Positions 28,290 to 38,436 are shown, numbered from the stretch's first letter. The stretch is DNA of 64,000 bases from Comamonadaceae bacterium (GCA_029255645.1 JANLJE010000017.1:1-64000), one strand, 5' to 3'. The notes: a model not told the origin generated them from the letters alone. Program-made: numbers and translations.

Positions 28290-29513
28290 TCATTCCAGCA
28301 CCCCCGCTGCAAACACGATGCCCAGGTCCGGAGAACCATCCCAGCTCTGCAACAGAGGGTGATCTGGGCCGCGAATGATGTGCGTGCCTTGATCGTCCCG
28401 GCTGAAACACAACAAAGGTTCAACGCCGCACTGCTGCACCACAAACGGGGAATGGGTAGCCAACAGCATCTGCGCGGACGGAATCGTCGACAACGACCGC
28501 AGGATGATCTCCAGCGCTTTGGGGTGCACGCCGTTCTCTGGCTCCTCTACCATGTACACAGCAGGGCCGGGTGGCAAGAATGCCGGGATCGTCAACGCCA
28601 TCATGCGTAGCGTGCCATCTGAAAGCACCCAACTTGGCGCTTCCAGGCCATTGGCATAGCGCAGCAACAAGTATTCTGCGTTATCGGCTTGCCTGCGTGC
28701 CCAGCCAATACGCTCCAGGTCAGGCAAGGCAAATTTCAGATGCTCAGTCCAACGCTGGACGGGAGAATCCGTATCTGCCCAGTAAGGCCCCAGGCCACCA
28801 TTGGCCCCCAGCAATCGACCAACGACCCTGGCGAGATTGGTTCCGTCCAGATCAAGCTCTGCTGACCGTGTTGCGGCACAAGGCAGCCGCATCGCAGGGC
28901 TATTGAGCTGTATGTACCGAACACCCTGGGACAGGAACTTTCGAACCGCGTTTGCAGTGGGGTAGCGGTCCTCATCCGGTGGCGTCAAGCCCAGCGTCAA
29001 CTTGTCCAGGCCGAAATTGAAAGAATCCTGGTAGCTCCCTTTTTCACGAGAATAAAAGTCGGTGCCCTTCGACGTTTTTCCCAACAGGCGCTTTGGCTTG
29101 ACGTTTTTGCTGAATTTCAGCGTCTGTCCCGCCGGAAGCCAGGCTTTTGAGTACTGGCGAAGCAATTCTTCTTCTACACACACGCCCATGCTTGCATCGG
29201 CGCGGATGGCGAGCCGATAGTTCAATACGCTGTCGGCCAGTTCAGCACGCTGAGTGGACAAATCCAGCCATAGTTCAATCTCGATCACACCGCCACGGCG
29301 AAGCCAAGTTAGATCGTTGAAGTCTGCAATATGACGGGTTTGAACGGCCATTCCCGGCCCCTGAACCAGACAGTCGCGGACGAAATCAATGGCATCGAGA
29401 AAAGTTGTCTTACCGACGCCATTTGGCCCCACCAGTACGTGAAAGGTAGACAGCGGCAAGTCGATCAACTCGCGGATGCCTTTGAAATTTTTGATGGTCA
29501 AGCCAATGATCAT
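28290..29513 (-). CDS. AAA-family ATPase (AAA_21/OLD-like), second copy
   Basis: This 407-aa ABC-type ATPase has FHVLVGPNGVGKTTFLDAID (Walker A) at about residues 27-45, then a coiled middle, the signature-like VLSDGTLRMMALTIPAFLPP, Walker B AVYMVEEPENGVHPKALEII and the switch His in MLLATHSPFVVQQCG. This is the RecF/OLD-like class found in many defence modules as the sensor or switch of a nuclease. It sits directly after pglXI (ATGA overlap) and before its TOPRIM-like partner. It shares little beyond motifs with the other ATPase at 32982-34166. Confidence 0.88.
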   Translation of the reverse strand: MIIGLTIKNFKGIRELIDLPLSTFHVLVGPNGVGKTTFLDAIDFVRDCLVQGPGMAVQTRHIADFNDLTWLRRGGVIEIELWLDLSTQRAELADSVLNYRLAIRADASMGVCVEEELLRQYSKAWLPAGQTLKFSKNVKPKRLLGKTSKGTDFYSREKGSYQDSFNFGLDKLTLGLTPPDEDRYPTANAVRKFLSQGVRYIQLNSPAMRLPCAATRSAELDLDGTNLARVVGRLLGANGGLGPYWADTDSPVQRWTEHLKFALPDLERIGWARRQADNAEYLLLRYANGLEAPSWVLSDGTLRMMALTIPAFLPPGPAVYMVEEPENGVHPKALEIILRSLSTIPSAQMLLATHSPFVVQQCGVEPLLCFSRDDQGTHIIRGPDHPLLQSWDGSPDLGIVFAAGVLE

Positions 29514-32368
29514 GGCTGGGTCTCCGTTCTGGTCAACGCCAAGTCATACAGTGTCAACAGCTTCTCGTCTTCTTGCAGTGTTTCTTCGGGTAGTTTATTG
29601 GCGACGCTGATGATCGTCGCGTAGTCCTTGGCGGCCCACGCCGCGCGGAAACCGGCACGCAGCACCTCCAGACGCGACTCCTTGATCTTGCGACCGGTGA
29701 ACGACCGATAAACCTCGAATTCCTTGAGCATCGCCTTCTCGCGCTTCTTCTCCAGGTCCTGCGCCTTGTTCGGGTCGGGCACGTACCAGCGATCCTTGGC
29801 CTTGGCTACTAGCGCTGGACTGTTCTTCTCCAGCCCGCGCAGATCCTTGTGGTTGGTCGAGAGGTAGCTGTGGATCTGGCTCGGCACCTCGCCGGTACCG
29901 TCGTACTTCAGGAAGTTGTCCTCTAACAACGCTGACAGCTCGGGCTTCGCTTCGTGCTTTTTCCAACCTGCGCCAAGCTGCCCCATGAACTCAGGGCTGA
30001 CCTCTTGATAGGTCGATGGGCGCCGTTTCAGGAAATCTGACAGCCAGTCGATCGCGCTTCGCTCGTCAGATACAAACATTTCCATCTGCGGAGCGACAGC
30101 AACCTGCAAACGCTTTTTGTCGTACTCGGCCACCTGATCCGGCAAAAACACCATGCCATCTCGCTCGACGAAGCGCTGCGTAAGGCCTGCCTGGAATTCC
30201 TGGGTGGACATTGGAACGGGGAAGTTGTGTCGTACAAACCATGCCACCATCCGATCAAAAACGATCCGAGGATCGCGCTCAGCAATGAACTCGAGCTCCG
30301 CACCCTTCACCTTGACGATTGGCAAATAATTCAGGTGAGTACGGACAAAATCCCACACTGAATCTTCATTACCACCTGACTTCATGAACCGGTCTTCAAG
30401 CCCACCGTTTGGCTTGTACGCAGAAATCACAAGATCCTGCTTGACCGCAGTTACGCCAACAATCGCATTCAACCCACCCCGTTTCTTGTCAAGAACGGAA
30501 ACGTTGGCCACGACAAAACCCGCCTCTTGCAACCCGGTCTGGATCGCGTTCCAGATACTCGCTTGAGTGTTTGAGAACTCTACCGTCATCCAGCGGCCAG
30601 GCTTCAACACCCTATAAGCTTCGTTAAAGCATCTGATCATCAACTCTCGGTATTCATTAACCGATTTTTTTTGATGTCGATCTTCAATCGCTTCAGGTTT
30701 CCGATTGGTCAAAACACCAAGCCATGATTCCATTAGGGAGTTAAGTTCGGAGTACGTGATATTCGAGCCAAATGGTGGATCGAAAAAGAAGTAATCGACG
30801 GAGTTATCAGGCATCAACAGTTGAGTTGTTGATTGTGTTGAGATTGCCGGTCTGTCGAGCCCAGAAGGTAATATGGCTTTTCTGAAAGCAGCAATCCGGT
30901 CCGAAATTAACCCAATGGCATTCATTTCTATCTGATTGGACGGCACGTAAAGTGTGCCCCGGCGATGGCCTGCAGTCGCTCCACCTTCACCGGCCTTCTC
31001 GCCTCCAACTCGTGTGATCGCTATTTGATGCTGGCGCGATCCTCTTTGAAGGCTTCCGGAAACCGCCCACTTCAGTTCTGAGGGCAGTATTTCGAAGGCG
31101 TAAGAAAATACCGTAAGGTTCCGTTTCGTATAGAAGTGATGGACGTGCGTGATCCCGATTGGATCGTTACGCCTTGTCTCTCCACCTTCGAACAGCCGGT
31201 CCGATGGATATGCTGTAGCAATTTCTGCTTTATCTATTCGTGCACACAGAGCCAAGTCGATAACATCCGGTTTCTTCTCAAACCGCTTCGAGCCAACCGA
31301 GTAGTTGATCCTTACGGGAACCGTTTTCGCCTGCTCAACAGTCTTGACTAGAGCCGAGTCCTGGAAACTGATAAGCGTATGATCAAGCGATCTCTTGGTT
31401 TGAATTGAATTGCAGTGCGGGCAAGGAAAGCTATCTCGGACCTTGCCGTTATCGACATCTACTGCAAAATCCCAGAAAACAATTTCTCCGGCACACTCCG
31501 GACAGTTGAACACATCAGACCAGACTACGTAATTTACGCGGCCAACTTTAGCCGTCCTCGCCAAATCTGGGTTTGCTCCTGCTTGCAGCTCCCGATACGC
31601 AGAGTCCAACTCGGCTTTCGACGGTTGATGCAACGTTTGATACATCCATCCGAACTTCGCCTCAAGATCAGCAATTGCAGACTTGGCTCGCTTATCGAAG
31701 TCATCTCTGTCCTTGGGTGCGTTGTAATTGTGTGAAATAAATGTAGCCGCAGGCGACAGATCACTCAGCAGTGCACGCCTTGCACCTATTTTTGAAAACT
31801 TTTGCCAAGTATCCTTTCCATTGTCTTGCTCTTCCTGAAAGACATCTCCGGCGCCATCAATCCTGTAACCAAGTGACTGAACGACTGTTCGATCACCACA
31901 GAGCTGCGCAGCCACTCCGGTCATGCCGGTTCCGCAAAACCCATCGAAAACAATGTCCCCAGGCTGCGTGTAATGCAGGATGTACCGCATGATTGCCTTA
32001 TGCGGAACCTTGGTGTGATAGCTGTGGGCGTTATAGATAGGATCGTTCTTCCCCTCACTCACATCAGCCGCAAATGGTTCCTTGCTGTAGGGATCCGCCG
32101 GGTCGTAGGGCTTGCCGTAATGCGCCACGAATTCCGCCAGCCACGGATTCGGGCAAGCCGTGTAATACGGCGGGTCCGACATCGCCAGGATGGCCTCGTC
32201 CGTACCGTGCGGGAAACCTTCGATCTTGCGGAACGCTGGGTCCTTCAGCTTCTCGGCCAGCAGTTTCAAGAAGTGTTCGCGCCGCGCCTCATCACTCGGG
32301 AATGTCTGCCCGAGGCATTCCACCGGGCCGGTTTTAGGAGCTTGCTGACCATGCAGTAGATCGTTCAT
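29510..32368 (-). CDS. pglXI: BREX type 3 DNA methyltransferase PglXI (DUF1156-type)
   Basis: This 952-aa adenine-specific methyltransferase marks self DNA and is needed for BREX protection. Residues about 62-80 hold ILAMSDPPYYTACPNPW (DPPY, motif IV). IVFDGFCGTGMTGVAAQLCG follows at about 138-157 (FxGxG, motif I), and then YFFFDPPFGSNITYSELNSL in the middle. A CPECAG...CPHCN zinc-knuckle-like pair lies between. Order and size fit the anti-phage DUF1156 family. The coding sequence is mosaic: GC-rich at both ends, much poorer in the middle. It overlaps both neighbours by 4 nt. Confidence 0.92.
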   Translation of the reverse strand: MNDLLHGQQAPKTGPVECLGQTFPSDEARREHFLKLLAEKLKDPAFRKIEGFPHGTDEAILAMSDPPYYTACPNPWLAEFVAHYGKPYDPADPYSKEPFAADVSEGKNDPIYNAHSYHTKVPHKAIMRYILHYTQPGDIVFDGFCGTGMTGVAAQLCGDRTVVQSLGYRIDGAGDVFQEEQDNGKDTWQKFSKIGARRALLSDLSPAATFISHNYNAPKDRDDFDKRAKSAIADLEAKFGWMYQTLHQPSKAELDSAYRELQAGANPDLARTAKVGRVNYVVWSDVFNCPECAGEIVFWDFAVDVDNGKVRDSFPCPHCNSIQTKRSLDHTLISFQDSALVKTVEQAKTVPVRINYSVGSKRFEKKPDVIDLALCARIDKAEIATAYPSDRLFEGGETRRNDPIGITHVHHFYTKRNLTVFSYAFEILPSELKWAVSGSLQRGSRQHQIAITRVGGEKAGEGGATAGHRRGTLYVPSNQIEMNAIGLISDRIAAFRKAILPSGLDRPAISTQSTTQLLMPDNSVDYFFFDPPFGSNITYSELNSLMESWLGVLTNRKPEAIEDRHQKKSVNEYRELMIRCFNEAYRVLKPGRWMTVEFSNTQASIWNAIQTGLQEAGFVVANVSVLDKKRGGLNAIVGVTAVKQDLVISAYKPNGGLEDRFMKSGGNEDSVWDFVRTHLNYLPIVKVKGAELEFIAERDPRIVFDRMVAWFVRHNFPVPMSTQEFQAGLTQRFVERDGMVFLPDQVAEYDKKRLQVAVAPQMEMFVSDERSAIDWLSDFLKRRPSTYQEVSPEFMGQLGAGWKKHEAKPELSALLEDNFLKYDGTGEVPSQIHSYLSTNHKDLRGLEKNSPALVAKAKDRWYVPDPNKAQDLEKKREKAMLKEFEVYRSFTGRKIKESRLEVLRAGFRAAWAAKDYATIISVANKLPEETLQEDEKLLTLYDLALTRTETQP

Positions 32369-32988
32369 ACGCCCATCTTCTTCTTGAGTTCATCAACGAA
32401 GCGCTTCGCCCAAGGCGAGGACGCGGTGACGTTGGCAGGGTCGATTTTTGTCAGCAGCTTGAAGGAATGCTCACCCTTCCCATACGAGGCCTTGGTCTTA
32501 CAGTCTCTGGTGGCTTGTTGTAGAGCGCTGTACACCGTGGGCTTGGCGACGCCCTCGAGAGGATTTTGTGCAGCAGGCAATGCGTTAGCATTAAAACCTT
32601 GGCCGAAGAATGTCTGAAGTGTCACGCGGTCTGCCAAGAACCAGCTTTCCATGATCTGAACCATCAGGTGACAGTCGGTATTACTACTCCCGTTTGGCTT
32701 GCTCCAGTTATCTCTCTGAAGTAAATGCGCCCAAGGCAGCCATTGGTCCGGATTCCCTTGCTGATGCGCCATGTCTACTGGATCTTCGCTATCGACCAGC
32801 AGTACTGCCTCTTCACCTTGATTGATCGCCGCGCAGTACGACTCATAGGCATCCCTACGACTGCCGCAGGCCACTACGCGCGGTCGTTTCGTGACACCCG
32901 CCTTCGTGATGAATTCGGTAATGCCTTCGCGGCAAGCGGTTCTTAGCACATTCGCGTCCCCGCCACCTTCGACATAAAGCTTCACCAT
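32365..32988 (-). CDS. DUF4276-like TOPRIM-fold protein
   Basis: This 207-aa protein begins MVKLYVEGGGDANVLRTACR, the conserved Glu of a TOPRIM-like fold, and has GEEAVLLVDSEDPVDM with the acidic DxED pair; CHLMVQIMESWFLAD follows, as in DUF4276 proteins. The C-terminus is basic (YGKGEHSFKLLTKIDPANV). The start overlaps the upstream ATPase stop by 7 nt and the stop overlaps the pglXI start by 4 nt. It is likely the nuclease-like partner of the ATPase at 32982-34166, forming a split OLD-type module. Confidence 0.78.
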   Translation of the reverse strand: MVKLYVEGGGDANVLRTACREGITEFITKAGVTKRPRVVACGSRRDAYESYCAAINQGEEAVLLVDSEDPVDMAHQQGNPDQWLPWAHLLQRDNWSKPNGSSNTDCHLMVQIMESWFLADRVTLQTFFGQGFNANALPAAQNPLEGVAKPTVYSALQQATRDCKTKASYGKGEHSFKLLTKIDPANVTASSPWAKRFVDELKKKMGV

Positions 32989-34166
32989 CTCGTGCCCCCA
33001 ATCTCACCACGTGTCCAGAGCTGCCCCAGTCGATACTTCTCCAACCATGGCTTTAACTTCTCTCTATCCAGCCTTTCGAGCGTGGTGCCAGTTTCCGAGC
33101 GCGCGGCCACGAGAACAGCCTCGGGCATATCGGTCAAAGCATCTACCAGCACATCCGAATGTGTTGTGACAATCAGCTGAGTGCGCTCAGATGCATCCTT
33201 AAGGAGTTGAGCGAGCGTAGGCAGTACGTCCGGGTGCAAGCCAAGCTCCGGCTCTTCGATACAGATCAGCGGACCAGGGGTTGGGTGGCAAAGAATGGCG
33301 AGCAAGCACAGATACCGTAGTGTTCCGTCCGAAAGGCGAGTGGCAGGTACGTTATGACGCCCCTCGTGAAAGAAAACTTGGACCGTTCCACCCTCGATTT
33401 GTACGTCAAAGTCGTCAATCCCTTCGTAGAGGACACGCAGCGCCTCTAGCATCTTCTTTTTGACAGAAGGCTCACGGCGAAGGCGGTTTAACACCAAGCC
33501 AAGGTTGCTCGCGTCGGGTTCCAAGTGCTCGTTGGGAAGGTCCGCCTTTTGTGGCAAGCGTGGGATCGTGTATCGACCAAAGCTCCATTCGCGGTACAAA
33601 CGAATCTTGCTGAAAGTGTTGCCCAAATAAGTGAGCTCAGGATACTGATCCGGGTCCTTTCGCTGGGAGAGAATGGACGCAGTCACGTTGATGTCTTCGT
33701 GCTGTAGTCGTCGCTGTTTTCCTTTGATGTTCAGAACACCATGTCCATTCTGGAACTGGTAATAGAAGTACGGCTTATCTGCTTTCTTCTTTGGATCTGG
33801 ACTCGCGTTTTCTACACGTTCATCAGATATCTCGAATCGCTGACCCACTTCGGAAAAGCTCAGTACATATCGAAGATTCACTGGCCCTTTGGGATTGTCG
33901 AAAACGGCATCGATCGTCGCGCGCGGAGTTTTGGATGCCCCCTTCCACAACCAGTCGCGTACTCCACCACCATCGCGGATAGCTGCAAGAAGATTGGACT
34001 TTTCCGATGTACTCGGCGTAGACCGAACAAGATCAATGGCTTCCATCAGGTTGGATTTTCCTGATCCATTGGGGCCGATGACAACGTTGAGCGGGCGGAA
34101 CTCTATCGGCGGTGAGGATTCACCGAAGCTCAGGAAATTTGTCAGTTTCAGTGACTTTAGAAGCAC
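32982..34166 (-). CDS. AAA-family ATPase (AAA_21/OLD-like), first copy
   Basis: This 394-aa ATPase starts at GTG 34166 with AGGAG upstream. Motifs are LNVVIGPNGSGKSNLMEAID (Walker A), TRLSDGTLRYLCLLAILCHP (signature), GPLICIEEPELGLHPDVLPT (Walker B) and LIVTTHSDVLVDALTD (switch His). The class is the same as the second copy but the rest of the protein differs, so they are not recent duplicates. It lies 11 nt after brxC and pairs with the DUF4276-like gene. AT content is higher than in brxC, suggesting separate acquisition. Confidence 0.88.
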   Translation of the reverse strand: MLLKSLKLTNFLSFGESSPPIEFRPLNVVIGPNGSGKSNLMEAIDLVRSTPSTSEKSNLLAAIRDGGGVRDWLWKGASKTPRATIDAVFDNPKGPVNLRYVLSFSEVGQRFEISDERVENASPDPKKKADKPYFYYQFQNGHGVLNIKGKQRRLQHEDINVTASILSQRKDPDQYPELTYLGNTFSKIRLYREWSFGRYTIPRLPQKADLPNEHLEPDASNLGLVLNRLRREPSVKKKMLEALRVLYEGIDDFDVQIEGGTVQVFFHEGRHNVPATRLSDGTLRYLCLLAILCHPTPGPLICIEEPELGLHPDVLPTLAQLLKDASERTQLIVTTHSDVLVDALTDMPEAVLVAARSETGTTLERLDREKLKPWLEKYRLGQLWTRGEIGGTRW

Positions 34167-34177
34167 GATGCTCTCCT

Positions 34178-37100
34178 TTACTCGATCACGAAGCGCAGCT
34201 TGGTGGCATCCTTGCCCTTGCAGCGCTCGTTCATGAAGGTGTCGAAGCGCTTGCGCAGGTCGTCCGGCGTGGCGGGTGAACCACCTTGCAGCAGCGCCTG
34301 CTTGATCTCCTCATTCTTGACCGCGATCTTCTCCAGCCCCGACAGCGCCTCTTGCACGGCGTTGGCGAACTCTTGGGTCAAGGGTTCCGGCAGCTTGCGC
34401 GAGGCCAGGAAGGCGTCGATCAGCTTCTTGCTTGCTGCCGGCAACAGGCCCAGGCTCTCCTGCGTGAACGGGTCTTCCAGGTTCTCCAGCAGGGTCTGCT
34501 GCCAGTTGGCCACCAACTGATCCAGGTCGTCGTCCAGCTTGTGCAGACGGTTGGCCGCCGGGATCAGCTCCAACTGCTCGGCAGACGGGCGGAACTGGCA
34601 ATGCGGGCAGACGGCCGCTGTCATCAGCGTGGGCTCGTCCAGCGACGAACAGCTCTTGAGGCCGTTGAGCGACTCCTCGAAGGCGGTGAGTTGGCTGGTG
34701 GGCATCAGCGACACGCCGGCCAACACGCGCAGCGCCAGCAGGCGGTCGTCGCGGCGCAATGCGTTGCGGGTCTTGTCCTCGGCCACGCCCAGCCGCGCCT
34801 TGCTGTGACTGGCGATGTAGGCGGTGATGTAGTCCTTCTTGAGCTGGCCCAGCGTCTGCCGGTATTCGGCGGCGTGCTCGGCGGTGCGGTCCTGACTCAG
34901 CTTTTCCTGCAGCGCCTTGCGGGCGGTTTCGGCCTGCTTTACCCACGGATGCTCGGCGGGCAGCACCATCTCGGCCTGCGACAGGTAAGACGCCGTGCTG
35001 CCCAACTCCACCACCAGTTCGAGCAGACGCTCGACGGCGGCGAGGATCTCCAGATTCTTCTTCTGGCCGTCCAGGTCTTCCTGCGTGACGCGCAGGTTCT
35101 TGAGCTTGCCGACGGTGTTGTACGGCGCCAGCGACTCGGTGAACTTCTTCAGTGAATCCAGCCGAGCGTGCCAGTCTTTGGCTTCTTCTTCGCGCAGCAG
35201 GTTCTGGCCCCAGAAGCCGAGCTTGCCTTGCTGCAGGTCGGAGCCTGCCTTGAGCACGCGCGGCACCAGCGCGCTGACTTTCTCCTGCAGTTTGATGACC
35301 GGCTCGGTATCGCCCTGGCTGGCCTTCTGGGCCAGGCCGGGCGGCAGGTCGAACAACTCGAACAAGGCACGCAGCAGCGCGAGGTTGATCTCCTTGGGCG
35401 CCTCGACGTGCTTGAACTGCTTGAGTTCCTCCAGCGAGCGTTCTGCCAGCTGGGTCAGCTTGCTGGAGTCGATCTTGTCGCCGGTGATCGACAGCACGAT
35501 GTCGCCGGAGTAGACGAGGCCGCCCAGCACGGTGACGAGCAGGTCGGGTTCCAGCCGGTACTTGATCGGCGCGAAATACTCGACGTCGGAGGTACCCGAC
35601 AGCAGTTCGCTGCGGTTGAGGACCTGGCCGTGGCCCTTGGCCTTGAGGCGGTTCAGCACTTCCTGCGCGTAGCGGGAGTTGGCCGGATCGATGCGGTCGC
35701 CATCGAGCAGCTCCAGCGCATCGAGCACGGCGAGCGCATCCTTGGTGCGAGTGCCGCCGGCCAGGGCGCGCAGCGCGTTGCCGATCAGTTGCTTGCGGTT
35801 GGCCTCGGTGACCAGCACCGAGAAGGTGGGATATTCCGGCGCGAGATCGGCGAAGCGCTGGCCCAGCACCAGGCCAGAGATGACGTTCACCACGTCCCGG
35901 AAGTTGATGCGCTCGTCCGCACCCAGCCGCGCCCGGTCACGCAGCGACACGCCTTTGGCCCACTCCTGCAGGTTTTTTTTCTTGCCCTGGTAGGTGACCT
36001 CGAAGGCAGTCATCTGCTTTTCCTGCAGCCACTTGCTCATGGCGCGCAGGAAGTCTTGCGCCTTCGAGAGGTAGATGGCCTTGGCGCCGCCACTGGCGGT
36101 TGAGGCCAGATCGAGCGCCGCCGCGTAGGACGACAGGTGTCGCTTGAGATCGTCGTCCAGCCCGGTGAGGCGGAAGAAGACCTCGTCCGACAGGTTGTTG
36201 TCGGCGAACTTCGGCTTCTCGAAGGGCTGGATGAAGTAGACGTAGAAGTCGCGCTCGGGCTGGGCCGTGGGCCGGTCATTCGGCGCCCCGAAGAACAGGT
36301 AGCCCATGCGCTCGACGCGGCGCTCCTGCCACTCGATCTGGTATTGCCAGATCTGGAAGCCGGGGTAACGCAGGTCGTCGCTGCACTCCATCAGCGCCTT
36401 GACGGCGCTGTAGTAGGCCCGGTCCAGGGCATCGTTGGACAGGGCTTCGGCTCGCTTTTCGATCTGCGCGTCGTAGTCGATATCCTTCTTGAGGTCGAGG
36501 TAGTACTGCTCGCCCGTGTTTCCGCCATGCGCCGCCTTGGAGATGAACTGGCCGTTGACGGTCTTCAGCACTTCGCGCATCACGGTCTGGACCATCGACA
36601 GCAGGTTTTCGGCCGGATCGCCCGGCATGTCCTCCACGCCCGGCTGGAACAGGCACAGGGAATCGCGCAGCTCGGCAGCCGTGGGGCCAATCGGCACATG
36701 GATGTCGCCGCCCGTGGTCAAGCGGTGCACGGCCAGCGCGTTGATGATCCGCAGCGCCATGGCCTTGTAGGCCGGACGCGTGAAGGCTTGCTGGACGCGC
36801 GACTCCAGTACCTCGGAGACGCGCATCACTTCTTTGATGTTCGGGTCAGCGCGCAGGACCGAGTTGGTCTTGATGGTGTTCCAGAAGCTCTCGTAGCTGA
36901 TGAACAGCGGCTTGTCGGTGGGCACTTCCTGGTCGAGGATGGCCAGCATGGCGGCCTCGATGGTCTTGAGCGCGCCGCGCTTCTCGGTGAAGTGGATCTG
37001 CTCGAAGGTCTTCAGGTAGTCCGGGTGCACCGGGAACAACCGCACATACTCGTCCATGCGCTCGTTCATGGAGCCGTAGAACTTGGCGAACGGCGTCAGG

Positions 37101-37930
37101 TATTGGCGGATCTTGTTCTGCTGGTCAGCGGACTTCTTGAGCAGGCGCGCGGAGACGACGAAGCTCACGTCCTGGCGGTCGATCAGGATCTGGGTGAAGC
37201 GCTCGTTGACGCGGCGCATGCTGTCGGCCACGTGCTGGAAACGCACGCTGTCGAAGATGGCTTCCTGCACCCCGGCCAGGAAGCGGAACTTCAGGTGTTT
37301 GGTGACTTCGCCAACCTGGCGCAGGATGGCCAGGTCCTGCACCAGTTCGTGATCGCGACGGGACTGCAGGTATTCCAGGAACTCGTCGACCACCAGCAGC
37401 ACACCCTGGTCCGGGAATTTCTCCGCGAACGCGGCCATCATCTCTTCGAAAGAGTCCTTGTTGTTGAGTTCCTTGTCGGCGGTCGGGAAGGTGTAGTCGA
37501 CGCCGAGTTTTTCGAGGAAACGCTCAAGCTGCAGGGTGATGATCTGGCGCAGCGGCATCTGCAGCCCGCCCACCTCGATGCGCAGCACCTTGAAGCGGCC
37601 AGCGATCGGGGCGACCGCCTCGGCGACCTTGGGGTGGCGGATCATCGGCGCATAGGCCCCGTCCTCAGCCACCAGCGACAGTACCGACATCAAGTGCGAC
37701 TTACCGGTGCCGTAGTTGCCGACGATCAGCACGCCCTTGTGATCGACCGAGTCGTCGAAACTGAGCTGGGGCACCATGAGCTTGGCGATCCGCTCGGCCA
37801 TGTCGTCGGAGATGACGTAGGTCGCGACGAGCTTCTTGGCCTCGTCCGGGCGCCCGGCATCGAGCAGTTGAATGACTGACTCGATCCGCTCGAACTGGAT
37901 CAGATCTCCGTATTTCATGTTCTTGGCCAT
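34178..37930 (-). CDS. brxC: BREX P-loop protein BrxC (type 3, DUF6079-like)
   Basis: This BREX core ATPase of 1250 aa has LIVGNYGTGKSHLMSVLSLV (Walker A) at about residues 70-90 and DQGVLLVVDEFLEYLQSRRD (Walker B) at about 185. It is followed by a long helical body with AVCPHCQFRPSAEQLELIP, a late zinc-like CxxC, near the C-terminus. BrxC/PglY multimers are essential for BREX, and the size is right. The ATG at 37930 (MAKNMKYGDLIQFERI) has GAGAG upstream and is preferred over an in-frame TTG at 37969. It follows brxF and is 11 nt before the ATPase gene. Confidence 0.93.
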   Translation of the reverse strand: MAKNMKYGDLIQFERIESVIQLLDAGRPDEAKKLVATYVISDDMAERIAKLMVPQLSFDDSVDHKGVLIVGNYGTGKSHLMSVLSLVAEDGAYAPMIRHPKVAEAVAPIAGRFKVLRIEVGGLQMPLRQIITLQLERFLEKLGVDYTFPTADKELNNKDSFEEMMAAFAEKFPDQGVLLVVDEFLEYLQSRRDHELVQDLAILRQVGEVTKHLKFRFLAGVQEAIFDSVRFQHVADSMRRVNERFTQILIDRQDVSFVVSARLLKKSADQQNKIRQYLTPFAKFYGSMNERMDEYVRLFPVHPDYLKTFEQIHFTEKRGALKTIEAAMLAILDQEVPTDKPLFISYESFWNTIKTNSVLRADPNIKEVMRVSEVLESRVQQAFTRPAYKAMALRIINALAVHRLTTGGDIHVPIGPTAAELRDSLCLFQPGVEDMPGDPAENLLSMVQTVMREVLKTVNGQFISKAAHGGNTGEQYYLDLKKDIDYDAQIEKRAEALSNDALDRAYYSAVKALMECSDDLRYPGFQIWQYQIEWQERRVERMGYLFFGAPNDRPTAQPERDFYVYFIQPFEKPKFADNNLSDEVFFRLTGLDDDLKRHLSSYAAALDLASTASGGAKAIYLSKAQDFLRAMSKWLQEKQMTAFEVTYQGKKKNLQEWAKGVSLRDRARLGADERINFRDVVNVISGLVLGQRFADLAPEYPTFSVLVTEANRKQLIGNALRALAGGTRTKDALAVLDALELLDGDRIDPANSRYAQEVLNRLKAKGHGQVLNRSELLSGTSDVEYFAPIKYRLEPDLLVTVLGGLVYSGDIVLSITGDKIDSSKLTQLAERSLEELKQFKHVEAPKEINLALLRALFELFDLPPGLAQKASQGDTEPVIKLQEKVSALVPRVLKAGSDLQQGKLGFWGQNLLREEEAKDWHARLDSLKKFTESLAPYNTVGKLKNLRVTQEDLDGQKKNLEILAAVERLLELVVELGSTASYLSQAEMVLPAEHPWVKQAETARKALQEKLSQDRTAEHAAEYRQTLGQLKKDYITAYIASHSKARLGVAEDKTRNALRRDDRLLALRVLAGVSLMPTSQLTAFEESLNGLKSCSSLDEPTLMTAAVCPHCQFRPSAEQLELIPAANRLHKLDDDLDQLVANWQQTLLENLEDPFTQESLGLLPAASKKLIDAFLASRKLPEPLTQEFANAVQEALSGLEKIAVKNEEIKQALLQGGSPATPDDLRKRFDTFMNERCKGKDATKLRFVIE

Positions 37931-37965
37931 AGGGCTCTCTTCCCCCGCAGTTTCCGTTGATTCGG

Positions 37966-38436
37966 TCAAATTTCGAGTACGACCACGCCATCACGGCTGT
38001 AGTCACGATGTTCTGGATGGCTCATGTCGGCATACACCAGGCGATCACCGCGCAGCTCGCCAGGCCAGACGGCCACGACGCGCCAGGAGTGAGCCAACTG
38101 CCTGACGAGCTCGAGCGGGTTGATCTGTAGGCTCGGCTCGAACAACAACTCCAGGTTGTCAAGCAGCAGCGGGGCCTCGGTGCGTTCCTGGGTTTGTTCA
38201 TCATGTAGCGCGATCTCCCGCAGCAGTTCGCCTGCCAAAAAGCCGCGCTTGTTGTTCGGCGTGGCGGCCAAACGGCGCCCCAGCTCCAGGCCGACGTTGA
38301 GCGGCTCGATGTCGAGCTTGGCGCCAAGCTGGCGCAGTAGTTGGGTCTTGCCACTGCGGCCGGGACCGACCAGCAGGATCAACTTGCTGTTGAGGTCGCC
38401 GATTTCGCCGATGAGTCGTTCGAGTTTTGCGAGCAT
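37966..38436 (-). CDS. brxF: BREX type 3 small P-loop protein BrxF
   Basis: This small ATPase has KLILLVGPGRSGKTQLLRQL (Walker A) and LLLDNLELLFEPSLQINPLE (Walker B-like, with Asp but no catalytic Glu), then SWRVVAVWPGELRGDRLVYA. BrxF is the hallmark of type 3 BREX. I favour the Met at 38436 (MLAKLERLIGEIGD, 156 aa) because GAGGGG precedes it at proper spacing; ATG 38442 and 38502 are in frame, the latter 3 nt after the dprA-like stop. The stop lies 35 nt before the chosen brxC start. Confidence 0.9.
   Translation of the reverse strand: MLAKLERLIGEIGDLNSKLILLVGPGRSGKTQLLRQLGAKLDIEPLNVGLELGRRLAATPNNKRGFLAGELLREIALHDEQTQERTEAPLLLDNLELLFEPSLQINPLELVRQLAHSWRVVAVWPGELRGDRLVYADMSHPEHRDYSRDGVVVLEI

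Noticed and set aside
36137-37879. 580-codon plus-strand frame opposite brxC
   Set aside because: Antisense shadow; the brxC frame has P-loop motifs and operon fit, this one has none.
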